From Caballeronia mineralivorans PML1(12) (GTDB lineage: Bacteria > Pseudomonadota > Gammaproteobacteria > Burkholderiales > Burkholderiaceae): 64,000 nucleotides of DNA. Each line of letters starts with the position of its first letter. Position 1 is the first letter of the stretch. The position numbers and the translations under genes are program-made. The notes beneath the pieces are model-generated. The model did not search any database. It saw only the letters and a list, made by a program, of their open reading frames with translations, and was not told where the DNA came from. The stretch lies in assembly GCF_001028175.1 (NCBI RefSeq), contig NZ_AEJF01000136.1, positions 20,867 through 84,866 on the forward strand. Reading direction: 5' to 3'. Positions 59,030 to 64,000 of the stretch are shown here, piece by piece.

Positions 59030-60526
59030 ATGAAAACGAATTCTGCCGCCGACAGCGCGGTAGCCGGGACGACCTCGAACGAGGCCGAGCTGAGTCTCCT
59101 CGACCGCATCGTTCAGGAAGGCAACATGGCCGTGGAACCCTCGCAGGGAGTCTACGCGAAGAAGCTGATCGGTCAGCTCGCCTCGCAAATTCTCGACGAG
59201 GGCATGCGCACGAGCCCCGACAAGAGCGTGGTGGCAATGATCAACGAGCGTGTCGCTGAAATCGACGGACTGCTGACGGACCAGCTCAATGCGATCATGC
59301 ACGATTCCGCCTTTCAGGCGCTTGAAGCGTCGTGGAGCGGCATGCATGACATGGTGTACGGTACGGAGACGAGCACGCGCCTGAAGTTGCGTTTGCTCAA
59401 CGTCACGAAGAAAGAGCTGCTCAAGGATCTCGAGTCGGCCGTCGATCACGACATGAGCGTGCTGTTCAAGAAGATTTACGAGGACGAATACGGCACCTTC
59501 GGTGGTCAGCCGTATTCGCTGCTGATCGGCGACTACACGTTCGGCCGGCATCCGCAGGACATCGCGCTGCTCGAGCGCATCTCGCGCGTCGCGGCGGCCG
59601 CGCATGCGCCGTTCGTGGCAGCAGCGGCGCCAAGCCTGTTCGATCTCAAGTCCTATACCGAACTCGGTGTCGCACGCGACCTGTCGAAGACCTTCGAAAG
59701 CGCTGAACTGGCCGGCTGGCGCAGCTTCCGCGAGTCGGAAGATTCGCGCTACGTGACGCTCGTGCTGCCGAACTATGCGGCGCGCTTGCCGTACGGCGCG
59801 AAGACCAAGCCGGTCGAGAATTTCAACTTCGAAGAAGACGTCGACGGCACGGATCACAGCAAATACCTGTGGGCGAACGCCGCTTATCAACTCGGCTTGC
59901 GCATCACGGATGCTTACGCGAAATACAGCTGGGCAACCGCGATTCGCGGTGTGGAGGGTGGCGGCAAGGTGGACGGCATCGCCGCGCATGCCTACAAGAC
60001 CGGCGAAGGCGACGTTGTTCTCAAATGCCCGACCGAGGTCACGATCACCGACCGCCGCGAGAAGGAACTGAGCGATCTCGGCTTCGTCGCGCTCGTCAAT
60101 TCGAAGGGCTCGAACTTCGCGACCTTCTTCGGTGGACAGACGGCCAACAAGCCCAAGGTCTACAACAAGGATGCGGCCAACGCCAACGCGCAACTGTCGG
60201 CACGCCTGCCGTTTGTGCTCGCGGCGTCGCGCTTCGCGCACTACATCAAGGTGATGATGCGCGACAAGGTCGGCAGTTTTCAGACGCGCGCTGACGTGGA
60301 GAATTATCTGAACAACTGGATTGCCGATTACGTGCTGATCAACCCGGCGGCGTCGCAGGCGCAGAAGGCGCGTTTTCCTCTGGGCGAAGCACGGGTCGAC
60401 GTCACCGAGGTTCCTGGCAAGCCAGGCGCATATCGCGCGACCTGCTTCCTGAAGCCGCACTTCCAGATGGAAGAACTCACGGCATCGATTCGTCTGGTTG
60501 CAGACCTGCCCGCTGCGGCAGCTTGA
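59030..60526 (+). CDS. tssC: Type VI secretion sheath large subunit TssC
   Basis: A 498-residue TssC (VipB/ImpC), the main sheath component. Features: SWSGMHDMVYGTETSTRLKL, SLLIGDYTFGRHPQDIALLE, FEEDVDGTDHSKYLWANAAY and a C-terminal FQMEELTASIRLVADLP. The ATG at 59030 follows AAGGGGGATCC; the open frame upstream overlaps tssB and is not translated. It is 67 bp before hcp. Confidence 0.95.
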   Translation: MKTNSAADSAVAGTTSNEAELSLLDRIVQEGNMAVEPSQGVYAKKLIGQLASQILDEGMRTSPDKSVVAMINERVAEIDGLLTDQLNAIMHDSAFQALEASWSGMHDMVYGTETSTRLKLRLLNVTKKELLKDLESAVDHDMSVLFKKIYEDEYGTFGGQPYSLLIGDYTFGRHPQDIALLERISRVAAAAHAPFVAAAAPSLFDLKSYTELGVARDLSKTFESAELAGWRSFRESEDSRYVTLVLPNYAARLPYGAKTKPVENFNFEEDVDGTDHSKYLWANAAYQLGLRITDAYAKYSWATAIRGVEGGGKVDGIAAHAYKTGEGDVVLKCPTEVTITDRREKELSDLGFVALVNSKGSNFATFFGGQTANKPKVYNKDAANANAQLSARLPFVLAASRFAHYIKVMMRDKVGSFQTRADVENYLNNWIADYVLINPAASQAQKARFPLGEARVDVTEVPGKPGAYRATCFLKPHFQMEELTASIRLVADLPAAAA

Positions 60527-60593
60527 TGGACGACGTGCGGCACCGCGCCGCGCGTCGTGTTGTCTTTTCATAACTATCTAATTCAGGCCAATC

Positions 60594-61085
60594 ATGGATA
60601 CGATCATCCTTCAATTCAAGGATATTAAGGGCAATTCGCTGGTCGACGGTTTTGCCAACGGCATCCTGCTCATGTCGTTTTCCCACAGCGTCTCAATGGC
60701 AATGGGCGTCGATTCCTCCAATACAGAGCGCACCCTGGGGCGCCCGTCTTTTTCCGAATTCTCGGTCAGCAAGAGCACGGACCAGTCGACGCCTGCGTTA
60801 TACGCGGCTTGCGCCGCCGGCACCAAGCTCGGCGACGCGACGATTTCCATCGGGCGCAACGAGGGCGGCAAGTTCATGCTGCATATGAAATACGTGCTCA
60901 CCAATGCGATGGTCGCAAACATCGCGACGAGCGGCGGCGGTTCCGACATGATGGATTCGTTGTCGATTAACTATTCGGCGATGACGTCCCAATACACCCA
61001 GCAGAACACGGACTCGACGAAAAAAGGCACTGCGCCGTTCGGCTGGGATCGCTCGACCAACAAGGCCGTCGCTCCCAAGGCGTAA
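60594..61085 (+). CDS. hcp: Type VI secretion tube protein Hcp
   Basis: A 163-residue Hcp (TssD), whose hexamers stack to form the inner tube and carry effectors. It begins MDTIILQFKDIKGNSLVDGF and contains SVSMAMGVDSSNTERTLGRPSFSEF and KYVLTNAMVANIATSGGG. The length is the usual one. It sits between tssC and tssE, the order found in many Burkholderiales systems. Confidence 0.95.
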   Translation: MDTIILQFKDIKGNSLVDGFANGILLMSFSHSVSMAMGVDSSNTERTLGRPSFSEFSVSKSTDQSTPALYAACAAGTKLGDATISIGRNEGGKFMLHMKYVLTNAMVANIATSGGGSDMMDSLSINYSAMTSQYTQQNTDSTKKGTAPFGWDRSTNKAVAPKA

Positions 61086-61145
61086 CACGCCGTCGCCCGC
61101 CGCCCGGTGGGCGACCCGTCCAGCTAGTTCAACCGGTTTCGCGTT

Positions 61146-61601
61146 ATGTCGGCAATCGCCAACGGTTATCCCCTGCCCCTCTTCGAGCGTCTCGTCGAGA
61201 ATGCGGACGCATCGATGCTCGGAGAGGATGCGCTTCGGCAATCTGTTGCGCGTGAACTATCGCGTCTGCTCAATGCGCGTTCGCGCTTGGCGATGGAGGC
61301 ATTTCTCCAGAGCGAGGGTACGGTGATCGACTACGGTGTACCGGATTTCTCCGAACGTTCGCTGCGTTCAGGCCCAGATCGAGACGCAATCGCCGATGCG
61401 ATCCGGCATGCAATAAAGCTGTTCGAGCCGCGGCTCGTGAATGTCACCGTGGAGTTCGCATTTCCGCCAGGGCGGGAGCAGCACGCCATACTCGCGATCG
61501 ACGGCGACATGCGCCAGGGAAAGTCGGTCGAGCACGTCTTCTTCGAACTGGCGACCAGCGGCAGCGGCACCGTCGAGACGCGTCCGCTGGAGCTTGATTG
61601 A
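61146..61601 (+). CDS. tssE: Type VI secretion baseplate protein TssE
   Basis: A 151-residue TssE, the gp25-like (lysozyme-fold) component of the baseplate. It begins with PLPLFERLVENADAS and has the family core VIDYGVPDFSERS, ending near VFFELATSGSGTVETRPLEL. Its stop is separated by one base from the tssF start, so the two are translationally coupled. Confidence 0.92.
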   Translation: MSAIANGYPLPLFERLVENADASMLGEDALRQSVARELSRLLNARSRLAMEAFLQSEGTVIDYGVPDFSERSLRSGPDRDAIADAIRHAIKLFEPRLVNVTVEFAFPPGREQHAILAIDGDMRQGKSVEHVFFELATSGSGTVETRPLELD

Positions 61602-61602
61602 G

Positions 61603-63366
61603 ATGGCGTCCGACGACATTCTCCAGTACTACAAACGCGAGCTTTCGTACCTGCGCACGCAGGGTGCCGACTTTGCGCAGCGATACCCGAAGGTTGCCGC
61701 GCGCCTCGCGCTGCACGGAACCGAATCGCTTGATCCGCACACGGAGCGTCTGGTCGAGGCGACCGCATTTCTCGCCGCCCGTGTCCATCGCGATCTCGAT
61801 CAGGCGTTTCCGGAGATCGCCGGGGCGTTGCTCGAGAACGTCTGTCCATCGCTGGTGCAGACAATTCCGTCGATGACGGTCGCGCAGTTCGATCTCGATC
61901 TCACTCAGGGGAAGGTGACAGCCGGATTTCGTGTACCGCGTCACACGGGTCTTGCCGCCCGCACCGAAACAGGAGAGTCGTGCCGCTTTCGCACCGCATG
62001 GGACACCGTGTTGTGGCCGTTGAAGATCAGCCGCGCGGTCTTCGGCGAAGACGCGACGCTGCGCCTGACGCTTGAATGCGAAGCGGGGGGCGACTTTGCC
62101 GAACTCGACCTGACGCAGTTGCGCATCCATCTGCACGGGGATTGGATGGTGACGATGCCACTCTATGAACTGCTCGTGTCGGGCGTTACCGATGTCTCGT
62201 TGCGTCCGGGGCAGGGGCCGGCGGTGATGCTGTCGCCGTCCGCATGGCGCGAGGTCGGCTACGCCGAGGAGGACAGCGTGCTGCCGCAGCCGTCTCACGC
62301 GCATCCGGCGTATGGGCTGATGCAGGAGTACTTTGCGTTTCCGCGCAAGTTTCATTTCTTCGATCTGAGTCTGCCGGCCGGTCGCCTCGGCGCTGGGCGC
62401 ACCTGCGACATCGTGCTGCATCTGGACCACGTGCCGAGTGGGCTCGGCATGCTCGGCGCACAGCATTTCCGGCTCGGCTGCACGCCGATCGTGAATCTGT
62501 TCTCGCAGACCAGCGAACCGGTCGTGATCGACCAACGCACTTACGAATACCGGCTCGTCGCGGATCAGAAGCGCGAACCGATCACCGAGATCCATTCGAT
62601 TCTGTCGGTGGTCGTGTCCGATCCGGCAAAGGATCGCGAGACGATGGTGCCGTGTTTCACAGCGGCCGACCACAGCGGCCGGAATGAGGCGGGCAGCGAC
62701 ACGATGTTTTGGTTTGCCCGCCGTGAGCACAGCCTGCGTAGCAACTTGCCGGGCGTGGACGTGTATCTGGGTTTCGTCGATGCAAGCAACGTGGCCGGCC
62801 AGCCCGATGCGCCGGTCGTCTATGCGAACGTGCTATGCACCAACCGCCGGCTCGCCGAACAGGTGCCGGTCGGTGCACGCATGCTGGTCGAACGGGTTTC
62901 GCAGAACGCGCGGGTGCGCTGCCTCTATGAACCGACTGCGCAGCGCAATCCGCCGCTCGGCAGCGACACGCTTTGGCGCCTGGTATCGCTGCTGACGCGC
63001 AACTATCACTCGTTGGTAAGCGGGGCGACCGGTCAGCGCGAGCTGCAGGAGATGCTGCGCCTGTTCGCCTCGGAGGGGCCGCGCGAGCAGGATCAGATTC
63101 GCGGCATCAGGAGCATCGCGGCGCGTAACGTCACGGCACACGTGGGTGGCGAGGCGTGGCGCGGCTATTGCCGCGGCACTGAAGTCAGCGTCGAGTTCGA
63201 TGCCGACGCGTTTGTCGGCGGTTCGCCGTTGCTGTTGGGTGCGGTGCTCGCGCGCTTCTTCGCGATGTACACGTCGGTCAATTCCTTTGTACGGCTGGTG
63301 GTGCGCCGGGGAGACGAGATATGGAAGCAATGGGAGCCGATGACCGGCTGCCAGCAACTGCTTTGA
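61603..63366 (+). CDS. tssF: Type VI secretion baseplate protein TssF
   Basis: A 587-residue TssF. Landmarks are DILQYYKRELSYLRTQGADF at the start, RLVEATAFLAARVHRDLDQAF, CTPIVNLFSQTSEPV in the middle and LGAVLARFFAMYTSVNSFVR at the end. It forms the baseplate wedge with TssG, TssE and TssK. The start at 61603 follows the tssE stop by one base; its 3' end overlaps tssG by 46 bp. Confidence 0.95.
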   Translation: MASDDILQYYKRELSYLRTQGADFAQRYPKVAARLALHGTESLDPHTERLVEATAFLAARVHRDLDQAFPEIAGALLENVCPSLVQTIPSMTVAQFDLDLTQGKVTAGFRVPRHTGLAARTETGESCRFRTAWDTVLWPLKISRAVFGEDATLRLTLECEAGGDFAELDLTQLRIHLHGDWMVTMPLYELLVSGVTDVSLRPGQGPAVMLSPSAWREVGYAEEDSVLPQPSHAHPAYGLMQEYFAFPRKFHFFDLSLPAGRLGAGRTCDIVLHLDHVPSGLGMLGAQHFRLGCTPIVNLFSQTSEPVVIDQRTYEYRLVADQKREPITEIHSILSVVVSDPAKDRETMVPCFTAADHSGRNEAGSDTMFWFARREHSLRSNLPGVDVYLGFVDASNVAGQPDAPVVYANVLCTNRRLAEQVPVGARMLVERVSQNARVRCLYEPTAQRNPPLGSDTLWRLVSLLTRNYHSLVSGATGQRELQEMLRLFASEGPREQDQIRGIRSIAARNVTAHVGGEAWRGYCRGTEVSVEFDADAFVGGSPLLLGAVLARFFAMYTSVNSFVRLVVRRGDEIWKQWEPMTGCQQLL

Positions 63367-64000
63367 TCGCTCGTCTGGTCGCGCAGCCACAGGGTTTCGA
63401 CCTGTTCCAGGCCATCCATCTGCTGGAGCGTGCGCAGCCATGGGCCCGGGCGCTCGGCTACGGCGATGGCACGGACGAAGCGGTGCGTCTCAAGGGGTTC
63501 GTGTCGCTGGCGTTTGAAGCCAGCGATATTCGCACGGTGCTCCGTCACGCGCTGCCGGACGCAGTGGAGACGGCAGCGATCGATCCTGTCGATGACGCTA
63601 CCGACAGCGCGGCAAAGCAAGCCGCGCGCGCACCCCGCGAGACCTACACGCTGACCACGCCGGTGTTGACGCTGGCCGGTGCGAACGGCCCGTTGCCCCT
63701 GCCGTTCACGGAGATGGTGCTGGCGCGGCGCACGACGCGCGAGCCGGCAATGGCCGATCTTCTGGACATTTTCAATCACCGCTTCCTGTCGTTCCTGTAC
63801 CGGAGCCGGCAGAAGCATGCGCCGGGCCTGAGCGGACGCTCACCCGACGACGCCGCGCTCGCGGCATGTCTCGATGCGCTCGGCAACCTCGGTCTGCACG
63901 GTGGCGAACGAGGTCCACAAGGCACGCGGCTCTGGCTGCGCCACGCAGGGCTGTTCGGCGGCGCACCGCACTCGCTGACGGGGCTGCTTGCGCTGCTGTC
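63321..64000 (+). CDS. tssG: Type VI secretion baseplate protein TssG (3' end outside window)
   Basis: Starting at the ATG at 63321, inside the end of tssF, the frame stays open to the window edge for 226 residues. It contains TALIARLVAQPQGFDLFQAI, TPVLTLAGANGPLPLPFTE, and LDIFNHRFLSFLYRSRQKH, the TssG signature. The 46-bp overlap with tssF points to coupled translation. Confidence 0.9.
   Translation, partial: MEAMGADDRLPATALIARLVAQPQGFDLFQAIHLLERAQPWARALGYGDGTDEAVRLKGFVSLAFEASDIRTVLRHALPDAVETAAIDPVDDATDSAAKQAARAPRETYTLTTPVLTLAGANGPLPLPFTEMVLARRTTREPAMADLLDIFNHRFLSFLYRSRQKHAPGLSGRSPDDAALAACLDALGNLGLHGGERGPQGTRLWLRHAGLFGGAPHSLTGLLALL

Noticed and set aside
58652..60571. Very long open frame on the minus strand opposite tssB and tssC
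   Set aside because: It is the GC-driven mirror of a true tssC gene with unmistakable protein sequence; the mirror protein is arginine/histidine-rich without any family motif.
61444..62730. Long minus-strand open frame opposite tssF
   Set aside because: Antisense shadow of tssF; no ribosome site and no recognisable protein.
1..64000. CRISPR arrays, tRNA and rRNA genes
   Set aside because: I looked for regularly spaced identical repeats, cloverleaf-like sequences with CCA-type ends and conserved rRNA blocks and found none.

Overview
The window looks like chromosomal or chromid DNA of a Burkholderiales bacterium, most likely Paraburkholderia, Caballeronia or Burkholderia sensu lato. The coding regions are GC-rich and densely packed, many genes overlap by ATGA, and the gene content fits: a complete malonate decarboxylase operon, a deoxyribose-type ABC operon, a type VI secretion (T6SS) operon and several LysR, GntR, Lrp and AraC regulators. 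I saw no rRNA, tRNA or CRISPR array.

Layout. 1-9.5 kb: the start of an MFS transporter; an M20 amidohydrolase divergent from a LysR regulator; an Lrp regulator divergent from a DMT exporter; a DapA-family lyase; an exported unknown protein; an alpha-methylacyl-CoA racemase-like CoA enzyme; a GAF-PAS histidine kinase. 9.7-20.3 kb: an eight-gene sugar operon (animal-type deoxyribose-phosphate aldolase, two-domain ALDH16-type aldehyde dehydrogenase, RbsD/FucU mutarotase, ribokinase, permease, binding protein, ATPase, permease) faced by a DeoR-type repressor gene. The enzymes together give uptake, phosphorylation, cleavage to glyceraldehyde-3-phosphate and acetaldehyde, and oxidation of the acetaldehyde. 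20.5-24.6 kb: an exported alpha/beta hydrolase and an overlapping operon of DUF2000, enoyl-CoA hydratase, quinone reductase and AraC regulator.

24.6-42 kb is an accessory region. It holds lipoproteins, a cNMP-binding/thioredoxin-reductase-like fusion, three exported glycoside hydrolase-like proteins and an Asp-box lipoprotein, acyltransferases, an IS110 element, a lone Imm74-like immunity gene, a methyltransferase, several broken gene ends (GNAT, chemotaxis receptor, acyltransferase, IS5) and at least four copies of a degenerate intergenic repeat. One glycoside hydrolase gene (37.6-38.9 kb) is much AT-richer than its surroundings.

41.9-48.8 kb: mdc malonate decarboxylase operon (GntR regulator, mdcA, B, C, D, E, G, H) on the minus strand, with a divergent MFS carrier that probably imports malonate. 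50.4-57.0 kb: a minus-strand nitrogen cluster with a polar amino-acid ABC transporter, an allantoate-type amidohydrolase, a DUF1989 protein, an XRE-cupin regulator and an agmatinase-family hydrolase, which looks like a pathway for a guanidino or ureido compound. 57.3-58.1 kb: a short-chain dehydrogenase cut off by an IS6-type transposase remnant. 58.4-64 kb: start of a T6SS operon, tssB-tssC-hcp-tssE-tssF-tssG, which runs off the end of the window.
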